Position numbers and translations under genes: made by a program
Shown: piece by piece, positions 42,423 through 51,179 of the stretch
How positions within the stretch are numbered: position 1 is the first letter of the stretch
Layout: the number at the start of each line of letters is the position of its first letter
Assembly (NCBI GenBank): GCA_963714145.1
Contig: OY970235.1
Location: 3,782,001-3,846,000 of the forward strand
Length of the DNA stretch: 64,000 nucleotides
Source of the DNA: JBBWZH01 sp035544115
Lineage (GTDB): Bacteria > Actinomycetota > Actinomycetes > Mycobacteriales > CADCTP01
Direction: 5' to 3'
Notes under the pieces: generated by a model
Seen by the model: only the letters and a program-made list of their open reading frames with translations
Database searches by the model: none
What the model was told of the DNA's origin: nothing

Positions 42423-42631
42423 CGCGACTCCCCTCGGCTCTGGTCCGGTTACGGCTCGATTGTGCACCCCGCACCCGCTCAGTCTGAATCCCGGTTCGCC
42501 GTGAATTGCGCCATTCGCTCAGAGGAGCTTGAGCTACAGTGCACCTGTTGTCCCGCCAACGTGATCGGTGCACGGTAGCGACCGAATGGAGCAGCATTCC
42601 GTGGCATGCGCAGTTATTACATCTGGGCATC
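42423..42631. other. Divergent intergenic region with lowered GC
   Basis: 209 bases between the exporter operon (-) and the Rossmann protein gene (+). It is clearly less GC-rich than the window average and holds a possible -10 element TACAGT (42535-42540) for the + strand, without a well-placed -35. An in-frame GTG at 42539 exists but the residues it would add show no similarity to anything recognised. Confidence 0.4.
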
Positions 42632-43723
42632 GTGACTAGGGCATTAGTCGTCATCGGCAGCGGGTCCCTGGCCAGGGCGTTCTGCTACAGCTTGGCCGTC
42701 TCTGCCGGCGCGCCAGAGGTTCTCTGGCTGGTCGGGCGAACCCCTTCAGCCCTGGCTGAAATCGCCTATGTGAGCACTACCAGGGCATCTGCGGCAGGTA
42801 ATTCACTGGTGGTTAACACCGTGCCGGTCGAGACAATAATTGTCGACGCAATCACCGAGGTTCTGCGGCGGGAACAGCCGGCCGCGGTGTTGCTTTGCGC
42901 GTCCTATCAGTCACCCTGGGAACGCGACAGTGCCCCGTCGGACTGGACCCGGCTGATCGACCGGGCCGGCTTCGGGGTCACCCTGCCGCTGCAGGCCGCG
43001 GTCGCGATCGAGGTCGCCCGGGCGGTCGCCGCGGCCTGCCCGGACGCGCTGCTGATCAACGCCTGCTTCCCGGACGCGGTCAACCCGCTGCTGCGCGGCC
43101 TCGGGCTGCCGGTCGACTTCGGCATCGGCAACGTCGCGCTGCTCGCCGCGAGCCTGGCCGCGGCGCTCGGGCTGACCGGCGGGCAGCAGTTGCGGGTGCT
43201 CGCCCACCACGTGCACCTGCATGCCCCCGACGACGCCCGGGACGAGGCCCGCGCCTGGCTCGGCGACGTCCCGGTGCCGGACGTGACCGCGCTGCTGGCC
43301 GCCCAGCGCGCGGCCAGCCGGGCCGAGCTCAACCACGTCACCGGGCTGGCCGCGGCCCGGCTGCTCACCGCCGTCCTGGCCGGCGAGCGGGTCGCCGCCA
43401 GCGTGCCCGGGCCGCTCGGGCTGCCCGGTGGGTACCCGGTCGTCATCGACCGCGGCCGGGTCCGGCTCGCGCTGCCGCCGCAACTGCCGGTGCCGGCCGC
43501 GGTGAGCTGGAACGAGCAGGCGGCCCGGCGCGACGGGGTGCTGGTCGGGGGCGGGCGCGCCACCTTCGCGCCGGCGGCGGCGAACGCGCTGCGCCCGCAC
43601 CTGCCCGACCTGGCCGACGGGTTCGATCTGGACGCCACCGGCGCGGCCGCGGATCAACTGCTCGGGCTGCGCGCCGGGCTGCGGCTCAGCCGGCCGCCGC
43701 CGGTGGTCAGCGCGCACCGCTGA
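42632..43723 (+). CDS. Rossmann-fold dehydrogenase-like protein of unknown substrate
   Basis: 363 aa from GTG at 42632, where the Rossmann motif begins at once (RALVVIGSGSLARAF); no good ribosome site is visible, so the start is less sure and leaderless or upstream initiation is possible. The N-terminal NAD(P) domain (~1-150) includes LCASYQSPWE and INACFPDAVNPLLRGLGLPV, followed by a helical C-terminal domain (~175-360) with ELNHVTGLAAARLL. Overall like opine or saccharopine-type dehydrogenases. The first ~90 codons use many AT-ending codons unlike the rest of the gene. It pairs with the PLP protein that follows; such pairs can make unusual amino acids. Confidence 0.65.
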   Translation: MTRALVVIGSGSLARAFCYSLAVSAGAPEVLWLVGRTPSALAEIAYVSTTRASAAGNSLVVNTVPVETIIVDAITEVLRREQPAAVLLCASYQSPWERDSAPSDWTRLIDRAGFGVTLPLQAAVAIEVARAVAAACPDALLINACFPDAVNPLLRGLGLPVDFGIGNVALLAASLAAALGLTGGQQLRVLAHHVHLHAPDDARDEARAWLGDVPVPDVTALLAAQRAASRAELNHVTGLAAARLLTAVLAGERVAASVPGPLGLPGGYPVVIDRGRVRLALPPQLPVPAAVSWNEQAARRDGVLVGGGRATFAPAAANALRPHLPDLADGFDLDATGAAADQLLGLRAGLRLSRPPPVVSAHR

Positions 43724-43757
43724 CCGCCCGCTGCCGACGCCCGGAGGAATGCCACCG

Positions 43758-45143
43758 ATGTCAGACCTCGCCAGCCCCATCGCCCCCGCCCGCACAGCGA
43801 ACCTGCTGCTCGACTACTACGACCGGCTGCCCGCGGTGATCGCCGCGACCGGCGTCGACCCGGCGCCGGTGGTCGACCCGCTGGCGTTCTCGCCCGGGTA
43901 CCCCCTGCCGGACCTGGACGACCGGATGCGCCGCTACCTGGCCGTGGCGACCGCCCAGTGGAGCCCGCTGGCCGACTACGGCGCGACCCGGCTGAGCCTG
44001 CTCGACCTGACCGGCAACCCGGGCACCCAGACCACCAAGACGATCGCCTCGCTGCTGATCGTCGCCCGCGCGGTCGGGCACATCCAGCGCACCGGCGAGC
44101 CGGTGCTGATCTTCACGCCGTCCTCGGCGAACAAGGCGACCGCGCTGCGGGACGCGGTCGAGCGCGCGCTCGCGGCCGGCCTGGCCACGCCCGACCAGCT
44201 GCGGATCGTCACCCTCGTCCCGGCCAGCTGCCGGGACAAGCTGCGGTCCAGCGGGCTGTCCGCCGACCCGGCGCTGCGCCGGCGCAACCCGGTGCTGCTG
44301 TACGACGGCGCCCAGCCCGAGGACGTCAAGCCGCTGGCCCGGGCCACGGTCCGGGACCACGCCGCGACGCTGCGGGCGCGCGGCTGGAACCTCTGGTTCA
44401 CCCTGGAACTGCAGAACTACGTGGTCGCCGACGCGGCCCGGGCGTTCTTCGAGCAGGACGTCGCGCCGACCGCGGCGGCCGGCCGGCCGCGGCTGCACGC
44501 GCACGCGGTGTCCAGCGCGTTCGGCCTGCTCGGCTACGTGGCCGGGCGCGAGGTGCTGGAGCGGTCCGGCGCCGCGACGACCGCGGACCGGCCCGGCTTC
44601 CTGCTGGTCCAGCACCTGGGCACCCCGGACATGGTGCTGCACCTGCGCACCGGCAGCTTCGACCGGGCCGGCCTGCCGCCGTACCGGCTGGACCCGGCGA
44701 CCGGCCTGCACCGGCAGGACGCGGACCCGCACTTCCCCGCCGTCACCCACGATCCGGCGGAGGTGCTCGACCCGACCTTCTACAGCCGGGCCCCGCTGAC
44801 CGCGCCGACCATGACCGGGCTGATCGAACGGTTCGGCGGCGGCGGCATCGTGGTGTCGCTGGCCGAGTGCCTGGCCCGCTACCCGCACCTGCGGCAATGG
44901 CTCGAGCCGTCCGGACGCCCGCTGCCGGCGGACTTCCGGCGGCTGCGCGAGTGGTCCCTGGTGATGGCGCTGACCGGCACGCTGACCGCCATCGACCGGG
45001 GGCTGGTGCCCGCCGACAGCGAGATCGTCGTGCACGGCACCGGCTCGTACGCGGCCGGCGACTACCAGCCACTCGAACCGGACGCCGGCACGGTCGTGCA
45101 CGGAGCGGACGACATCGCCGCGGCGTTACCGGCGGACGCCTGA
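43758..45143 (+). CDS. PLP-dependent fold-type-II-like protein (DUF6002-like)
   Basis: 461 aa; the second ATG (43758) is used because GGAGGA abuts the first one. TGNPGTQTTKTIASLLIVAR near residue 87 and SSANKATALRDAVERAL near 123, with a probable Schiff-base Lys126, resemble threonine synthase/cysteine synthase type enzymes, as does the late VHGTGSYAAGDY segment that would bind the PLP phosphate. I associate it with the DUF6002 family found in actinomycete clusters, from memory and without a search. It would carry out a beta- or gamma-replacement or elimination on an amino acid. The next NRPS begins one base after its stop, so the product is probably fed to that module. Confidence 0.6.
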   Translation: MSDLASPIAPARTANLLLDYYDRLPAVIAATGVDPAPVVDPLAFSPGYPLPDLDDRMRRYLAVATAQWSPLADYGATRLSLLDLTGNPGTQTTKTIASLLIVARAVGHIQRTGEPVLIFTPSSANKATALRDAVERALAAGLATPDQLRIVTLVPASCRDKLRSSGLSADPALRRRNPVLLYDGAQPEDVKPLARATVRDHAATLRARGWNLWFTLELQNYVVADAARAFFEQDVAPTAAAGRPRLHAHAVSSAFGLLGYVAGREVLERSGAATTADRPGFLLVQHLGTPDMVLHLRTGSFDRAGLPPYRLDPATGLHRQDADPHFPAVTHDPAEVLDPTFYSRAPLTAPTMTGLIERFGGGGIVVSLAECLARYPHLRQWLEPSGRPLPADFRRLREWSLVMALTGTLTAIDRGLVPADSEIVVHGTGSYAAGDYQPLEPDAGTVVHGADDIAAALPADA

Positions 45144-48100
45144 ATGGGCGGCTGTCCGACGCCACTGGACCCGCTGCACCGGGCCGCCTGGCTGCGCGGC
45201 CGGCTGGACCCGGCCGCGAACTGGGAGACCGCCCGCGCCGTCCGCCTGCACGGCCGCCTCGACCACGGCCGGCTGGTCGGCGAACTCGCCGCCCTCGTCC
45301 GCCGGCACCCGGCGCTGCGCACCGAGATAACCGCCGGCCCGGACGGACCCGGAGCCACCGTCCACCCGGCCGGCCGGGTGGACCTGACCGTCGCCACCGT
45401 CGCCGCGGCCGACCTGGCGGACCGCCTGGTCGCCGCGGTCCGGGAGGCCGCGGACCGGGAGGCCGCGGACCGGGAGGCCGCGGACCGGGAGGCCGCGGAC
45501 CGGGAGGTCGCGGACCGGGAGGTCGCGGACCGGGGGCAGGCCGAGCCGGCCGGCGCCCCGGCCCTGGTGGCCCGGCTCTACCGGCTCGCCGGCGACGACC
45601 ACGTCCTGCTGCTGGTCCCCGACCCGGTCACCGTCGACCCGCACTCGGTCGCCCTCCTGCTGGCCGAACTCGTCGCCGCCCTGGGCGGCCCGCCGGCCCT
45701 CGTCCCCGACTCCGACTCCGGCCCGGCGGCCAGGCCGCTGAGCGAGCCGGCCGGGACGAAAGAGCCAGCCGGGACGAGCGAGCCAGCCGGGTCCGGCGAG
45801 CCAGGGTCCAGCGAGCCAGCGGGGGCGGGTGAGCCAGCAGGGGCGAGTGAGCCAGGGGCGAGCGAGCCAGCACCGACGGCTGCGCCAGCAGGGGCGGGTG
45901 AGCGGGATCTGGCCTACTGGCAGGGTCGGCTGGCGGGCGAGCTGGCTGTTGTCGACCTCACCACCGGCCGCCGGACGGCGCGGCCCGGCGGCACCGGGAT
46001 CGCCGTCGATGTCGAGCTGCCCGCCGCGGTCGGGGCCGGGCTGCGCCGGCTGGCCGGTGCGCTGGCGGTGCCGCCGGGTGCGGTGCTGCTCACCGCGGTA
46101 CAGCTGCTGCTGCGCCGCTACACCGGGGTGACCGACATCCTGCTCGGCCTGCCCGTGTCCACTGTGGACACACCGTCCACAGTGGACACGGCGGCGGCCG
46201 GCGCCGGGCGCCGGGACAGCACGGTCGTGCTGCGGTCCGACCTGTCCGCCGATCAGCCGGTGGCCGACCGGATCCGGGCCACCGCGGCCGAACTCGCGGA
46301 CGCCCTGGCGCACCGGCGGGCCGGCCTGGACGAGGTGATCCGGCGGCTCGACCCGGCGCGCTCCGGCCCATCACCGGCGCTGTTCCAGGTCGCGGTCATG
46401 CTGGACGCGCTGGTCGCGCCCGGCGCCGGCGCCGGGTTCGTCGCCGATACCACGCTGGGCGAAGCCGGTGCGGCCAGTGCCGGGCCCCGGCTGGCGGTGC
46501 GGCCGGTGCCGCTGGCGCGGCGGTGGCTGCCGGTCGACCTGCTGGTGCTGGCCACGCTCGACCGCGACCGGCCGCGACTGACCCTGGTGCACGACCCGGC
46601 CCTGCTGCACCCCCACCGCGCCGGGCAGATCGGCCAGGACCTGGTGACCCTGCTCGCCGAACTGACCGCCGCCCCGCACCGCCCGACCTCCGACCTGCTC
46701 CCCCACCCGACCGCCGAGGCCCAGCCCGAAACCACCGACCCGCCCCAACCCGGCCCGGCCGGGCCGTCCGGTGCCGGCGCGGGCTTCGTCGGGCTGCCGG
46801 ACACCGTGCTGGACCGGACGCTGCCCGACCTGCTCGCCGAGCAGGCCGGGGCCCGCCCGGCGGCGCCGGCCCTGGTCGGCGCCGACGGCACGGTGACCTA
46901 CGGCGAGCTCTGGGCGGCGGCCGAGGCGGTGGCCGCCGGCATCCCGGCCGGGGACGGCCGGGTGGCGCTGCTGCTCGGGCACGGCCGGCGGATGATCACC
47001 GGCATCCTCGGCGCGCTGGCCGCCGGCCGGACGTACGTCCCGCTCGACCCGAGCTACCCGGCCGACCGGCTCGCGTTCATGCTCGCCGACTCGGGCGCGG
47101 ACGTCCTGCTCACCGACGCCGCCAACACCGAGCTCGCGGCCAGCCTGGCCGGGCGAGCCCACCCGGCCGACCGGCCATCCGGAGCCCGGACAGCACCGGC
47201 CCGGACGGCGGCCAGATCGGCTCCGGACCCGACCCGACCGCGGCAGACCGAGCCGGACCGGACGGCCGCGGACGGGACCGGGCCGGGCGGGGCGGTCCAG
47301 ATCGTCGACATCGACGTGCCGGGGCCGGCCGGCGCGGCCGCCCGGCGGCCGGTCGGGCCGGACGACCTGGCCTACATCCTCTACACGTCCGGCTCGACCG
47401 GCCGGCCCAAAGGAGTGCCGCAGCCGCACCGCAACGTGCTGTTCCAGGTTCGCAGCCACGTGAACGACCTGCGGATCTCGGCCGCGGACCGGCTCAGCCT
47501 GGTGACGTCGTTCAGTTTCGACGCGTCGGTGACCGACCTGTTCGGGGCGCTGCTGGCCGGCGCCACGCTGGTGCCGGTGGACGTGCGGGCCGAGGGTCCG
47601 GCGGCGCTGGCCGTGGCGCTGGCCCGGCACGCGGTCACCGTCGTGCACGCCACGCCCACGCTGTACCGGCACCTGCTGCGCACGCTGGCAGAGCGGCCCG
47701 ACCAGCCCGACCAGCCCGAGCGGCTCGAGCGGCCCGACCAGCCGGAGCGGCCCGAGCGGCCCGAGCGGCCCGAGCGGCTGACACTGCCCGACCTGCGGCT
47801 GGTGCTGCTCGGCGGCGAGCCGGTGACCTGGCAGGACGTCGCCAGCCACCGCCGGCTGACCAGCGACCGCTGCGTGCTGGTCAACGGCTACGGGGCCACC
47901 GAGGTGAGCTTCGCGCTGCGGTTGCCGATCCCGGCCGGCGCGCCGGTGGGCGACCCGGGCGACCCGGTCCCGCTCGGCCGGCCGCTGGCCGGGCTCGACG
48001 TCGTGCTGCTCGCGCCGGACGGGCGGCCGGCCTGCCTGACCGGCGAGATCGCGGTGCGCGGCCGGTACCTGACGCCCGGCTACTGGCGGACGCCGCCGGA

Positions 48101-48887
48101 TCAGCGGGCCCGGTTCACCGACCTCGGCGGCGGGATCCGCGAGTACCGCACCGGCGACCTGGGCCGGCGGCACCCCGACGGCACGGTCAGCTATGCCGGC
48201 CGGGTCGACCGCCAGCTCAAGATCAGGGGCAACCGGGTGGAGCCCGGTGAGGTGGAGGCGGTGCTGACCCGGCAGCCGGAGGTCGCGCAGGCGGTGGTCA
48301 CGGCCGTGGCCGACGGGGCTGGCGGCGGGCTCGAACTGGTGGCGTACGTGGTGCCGGCGGGCGGCGCCGAGGTCGACCCGGCCGCGTCCCGGCAGGCGGC
48401 CCGCCGGGAGCTGCCGCCGTTCATGGTGCCGCGCGCGGTGGTCGTCCTGGCCGCGCTGCCGCTGACGCCCTCGGGCAAGGTGGACGCCCGCGCGCTGCCG
48501 CATCCCGGGCCGGCCGCGCACACCCCGGCCGGGCTGCCGCCGCGCGGGTCGGCGGAGCTGGCGGTCGCGGCGGCCTGGTGCGCGGTGCTGGACGTCCCGG
48601 CGGTGGGCGCGGACGAGAACTTCTTCGACGTCGGCGGCCACTCGCTGCTGCTGGTCGAGGTGCAGCGGCGGCTCGAGTCGACGCTGGGGCGGCGGCTGCC
48701 GCTGCACCGGCTATACGAGCGTCCCACCGTGGCCGGCCTGGCCAGCCTGCTGCTGGAAACCGGCGACCGGCCGGACGGTGCCGCCCCGGACCCGGATGCC
48801 GCCGCCGCGGCGGACCGGGCGACCGGGCGGGCGGACCGCCGCCGCCGGGCACAGGCCCGCCGAACGACCCGGACGCAGTCCCGATGA
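45144..48887 (+). CDS. NRPS2: degenerate C-A-T module
   Basis: 1247 aa; ATG directly after the preceding TGA. Residues ~8-520 are condensation-like (LHRAAWLRGRLDPAANWETA, then LPVSTVDT and LFQVAVMLDAL), but the catalytic HHxxxDG is replaced by VPDPVTVDP near 158, so it cannot catalyse condensation. It also carries two repeat inserts. The A domain (~560-1115) has YTSGSTGRPKG near 750, FDASVTDLFGALLAG near 795, GYGATEVSFAL near 915 and YRTGDLGRRHPDG. The T domain has Ser1167 in GGHSLLLV. The A domain should activate one amino acid, possibly the one made by the two genes upstream. Overlaps the KS gene by 4 bases. Confidence 0.9.
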   Translation: MGGCPTPLDPLHRAAWLRGRLDPAANWETARAVRLHGRLDHGRLVGELAALVRRHPALRTEITAGPDGPGATVHPAGRVDLTVATVAAADLADRLVAAVREAADREAADREAADREAADREVADREVADRGQAEPAGAPALVARLYRLAGDDHVLLLVPDPVTVDPHSVALLLAELVAALGGPPALVPDSDSGPAARPLSEPAGTKEPAGTSEPAGSGEPGSSEPAGAGEPAGASEPGASEPAPTAAPAGAGERDLAYWQGRLAGELAVVDLTTGRRTARPGGTGIAVDVELPAAVGAGLRRLAGALAVPPGAVLLTAVQLLLRRYTGVTDILLGLPVSTVDTPSTVDTAAAGAGRRDSTVVLRSDLSADQPVADRIRATAAELADALAHRRAGLDEVIRRLDPARSGPSPALFQVAVMLDALVAPGAGAGFVADTTLGEAGAASAGPRLAVRPVPLARRWLPVDLLVLATLDRDRPRLTLVHDPALLHPHRAGQIGQDLVTLLAELTAAPHRPTSDLLPHPTAEAQPETTDPPQPGPAGPSGAGAGFVGLPDTVLDRTLPDLLAEQAGARPAAPALVGADGTVTYGELWAAAEAVAAGIPAGDGRVALLLGHGRRMITGILGALAAGRTYVPLDPSYPADRLAFMLADSGADVLLTDAANTELAASLAGRAHPADRPSGARTAPARTAARSAPDPTRPRQTEPDRTAADGTGPGGAVQIVDIDVPGPAGAAARRPVGPDDLAYILYTSGSTGRPKGVPQPHRNVLFQVRSHVNDLRISAADRLSLVTSFSFDASVTDLFGALLAGATLVPVDVRAEGPAALAVALARHAVTVVHATPTLYRHLLRTLAERPDQPDQPERLERPDQPERPERPERPERLTLPDLRLVLLGGEPVTWQDVASHRRLTSDRCVLVNGYGATEVSFALRLPIPAGAPVGDPGDPVPLGRPLAGLDVVLLAPDGRPACLTGEIAVRGRYLTPGYWRTPPDQRARFTDLGGGIREYRTGDLGRRHPDGTVSYAGRVDRQLKIRGNRVEPGEVEAVLTRQPEVAQAVVTAVADGAGGGLELVAYVVPAGGAEVDPAASRQAARRELPPFMVPRAVVVLAALPLTPSGKVDARALPHPGPAAHTPAGLPPRGSAELAVAAAWCAVLDVPAVGADENFFDVGGHSLLLVEVQRRLESTLGRRLPLHRLYERPTVAGLASLLLETGDRPDGAAPDPDAAAAADRATGRADRRRRAQARRTTRTQSR
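45443..45534 (+). repeat. 15-bp repeat in NRPS2
   Basis: Six copies of a gaccgggaggccgcg-like unit encoding REAAD/REVAD steps within the degenerate condensation domain, ahead of its former active site. Confidence 0.88.
45745..45905 (+). repeat. Low-complexity Ser/Glu/Pro/Ala insert in NRPS2
   Basis: Degenerate 15-18-bp units around gcgagccagccgggac encode EPAGTSEPAG-like steps between the two halves of the dead condensation domain. Confidence 0.8.
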
Positions 48888-51172
48888 CGACCCGGACGCC
48901 GGCCGACACCGACCCGGTCGCCTTCGCCCCGGCCGACACAGCGCCCGCCGACACAGCGCCCGTCGACATCGAGCCGGCCGGTGAGCCGGTCGCGGTGATC
49001 GGGCTGGCCTGCCGGTTCCCGGGCGCGGACGACCCGGCCGGGTTCTGGGCCAACCTGCTGGCCGGGGTCGAGTCCGTGCGCAGGTTCACCGACGACGAGC
49101 TGCGGGCGGCCGGGGTGAGCGAGCGACTGCTGCGCGAGCCGGGTTACGTCCGCGCCGCCGGCTGGCTGGACGGGCTGGACCGGTTCGACGCCGAGTTCTT
49201 CGGCTACCCGGCCCGGGACGCCGCGCTCACCGACCCGCAGCACCGGCTCTTCCTCGAGGTGGCCTGGGCGGCCGTCGAGGACGCCGGCTACCACGCCGGG
49301 CGGCACGACGGCAGCATCGGTGTCTTCGCCGCCGCCGGGACCAACCGGTACTTCCTGTTCAACCTCTTCCGGAACCCGGCCGGCTACCCGTCCGGCAGCC
49401 TGCCGCCGGACCCGGACGGGCTGCTCGTGCCCGGCACCGGCGCCGACCACCTGCCGGCCCGGGTCTCGTACGCGCTGGGCCTGACCGGGCCGAGCGTCGC
49501 CGTGCAGACCGCCTGTTCCAGCTCGCTGGTCGCGGTCTGCCTCGCGGCGCAGAGCCTGCAGGACTTCCAGTGCGACCTGGCCATCGCCGGCGGCGCGTCG
49601 ATCTTCGCCGGCACCCCGGCCGGCTACCTGCACCAGGCCGGCGCGGCCACCTCCCCGGACGGCCACTGCCGGGCGTTCGACGCGGCCGCCGCGGGCGCGC
49701 CGCCGGGCAGCGGTGCCGGCGCGGTCGTGCTCAAGCGGCTGACCGAGGCGCTCGCCGACGGCGACCCGGTGTACGCGGTGCTGCGCGGCTGGGCGGTCGC
49801 GAACGACGGCGCCGCCCGCGCCGGGTACCTGGCCCCGGGGTCGGCCGGGGTGGCCGCGGCCGCCGTCGAGGCGCTCGCGGCGGCCGGGGTCGGCGCGGGC
49901 ACGATCGGCTACCTCGAGGCGCACGGCGCCGGCACCCCGGTCGGCGACGCGCTCGAGGTCGACGGCCTGACCCGGGCGTTCCGGTCCAGCACCGACCGGG
50001 TCGGGCACTGCGCGCTCGGCTCGGTGAAGAGCAACATCGGCAACCTGGACCAGGCCGGTGGCATCGCCGGCCTGATCAAGGCGGTGCTGGCGGTCCGGCA
50101 CGGCGTCATCCCGCCGACGCTGCACGCGGCCCGACCCAATCCGGAGCTCAAGCTCGAACGCGGGCCGTTCCGGCTGGCCACCGGGGCGTCGCCGTGGCCG
50201 GCGGCCGGCGGTCCGCGCCGCGCCGGGGTCAGCGCGGTCGGCCAGGGCGGCAGCAACGCGCTGATCGTCCTGGAGGAGCGGCCGCCGGCGCCGCCGCCCG
50301 CCGCCGGCCGGGACGCCGAACTGCTGGTGCTCAGCGCCCGGACGCCGGCGGCGCTGGACGCCGCCATGGGCCGGCTGCGGGCCCGCCTGCTGGTGGCCCC
50401 GCCGCCGCTCGCCGACACCGGCTACACGCTGGCCGTCGGCCGCGCGCCCCTCGGGCACCGGCTCGCGATCGTGGCCACCGACCCGACTGCCGCGGCCGCC
50501 GCGCTCGGCGACCCGGGCCGCCGGATCACCGGCCAGCGAGGCACGCCGCCGGCTGTCGGGTTCTGGCTCGGCGACGGCCCGACCGGTCCGGGGCCGGCCG
50601 ACCTCGGGGCGCTGGCCCGCGAGCACGGGTTCGCCGCCGCCGTGGACGAGTGCGCGGCGCTCGGCTGCGACCTGCGCGACGCGGGTGGCGGGGCGCGGTT
50701 CCGGTTCGTCGCGACGTACGCGGTGGCCGCCGTGCTGGCGGACTGGGGGCTGCGGCCGCACGCGGTGGCCGGCAGCGGGTCCGGCGGCGCGGTCGCGGCG
50801 TACCTGGCCGGCGCGCTGCCGCTGGCCACGGCGCTGACCGCCGACCCGGTCCGCGTCGGCGGGCTGGCCGGATCCGGCCCGCCGCACCCCCGGCTGGTCG
50901 AGGGCGCGGCCGACCCGGTGGCCGCGCTGCGGCAGGCGGGCTGCGACCTGGTCGTCGCGATCGAGGGTGGCGTCCCGCGGCTGGTCGGCGGCGAACCGGG
51001 CGGCCCGCCGCTACCGGCCGCGCTGCGGGTGGCCGGCGCGTTCTGGGTACGCGGCGGCGAGCTCGACTGGGACCGGTTCTACGCCGGGCAGCGCCGGCGC
51101 CGGGTGTCGTTGCCGACCTACCCGTTCCAGCGCCAGCGGCACTGGATCGACCCGCCGGCCGGGCTCGGGTGA
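48884..51172 (+). CDS. Stand-alone ketosynthase with degenerate AT, no carrier domain
   Basis: 762 aa; ATG in an ATGA overlap. The KS (~38-470) has the active Cys211 in QTACSSSL and His347 in EAHGAGT. The second catalytic His, normally in SNIGH, is Asn387 (SNIGNLDQAGG). That His is needed for malonyl decarboxylation, so ordinary extension is doubtful. The AT-like part (~555-740) has GSGSGG (630-635) in place of GHSxG, lacks the HAFH substrate motif and is cut short, so it is dead. It ends in the usual post-AT linker (YPFQRQRHWID). No ACP, KR or TE. May act as a condensing, transfer or gatekeeping protein between NRPS2 and its partners. Confidence 0.88.
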   Translation: MTTRTPADTDPVAFAPADTAPADTAPVDIEPAGEPVAVIGLACRFPGADDPAGFWANLLAGVESVRRFTDDELRAAGVSERLLREPGYVRAAGWLDGLDRFDAEFFGYPARDAALTDPQHRLFLEVAWAAVEDAGYHAGRHDGSIGVFAAAGTNRYFLFNLFRNPAGYPSGSLPPDPDGLLVPGTGADHLPARVSYALGLTGPSVAVQTACSSSLVAVCLAAQSLQDFQCDLAIAGGASIFAGTPAGYLHQAGAATSPDGHCRAFDAAAAGAPPGSGAGAVVLKRLTEALADGDPVYAVLRGWAVANDGAARAGYLAPGSAGVAAAAVEALAAAGVGAGTIGYLEAHGAGTPVGDALEVDGLTRAFRSSTDRVGHCALGSVKSNIGNLDQAGGIAGLIKAVLAVRHGVIPPTLHAARPNPELKLERGPFRLATGASPWPAAGGPRRAGVSAVGQGGSNALIVLEERPPAPPPAAGRDAELLVLSARTPAALDAAMGRLRARLLVAPPPLADTGYTLAVGRAPLGHRLAIVATDPTAAAAALGDPGRRITGQRGTPPAVGFWLGDGPTGPGPADLGALAREHGFAAAVDECAALGCDLRDAGGGARFRFVATYAVAAVLADWGLRPHAVAGSGSGGAVAAYLAGALPLATALTADPVRVGGLAGSGPPHPRLVEGAADPVAALRQAGCDLVVAIEGGVPRLVGGEPGGPPLPAALRVAGAFWVRGGELDWDRFYAGQRRRRVSLPTYPFQRQRHWIDPPAGLG

Positions 51173-51179
51173 CCCGGCG

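Noticed and set aside
42539..42631. Upstream GTG at 42539 as the true start of the dehydrogenase-like gene
   Set aside because: The 31 added residues show no conserved feature and the Rossmann strand starts right at 42632. The ribosome site is 13 bases away from 42539, too far for a confident call.
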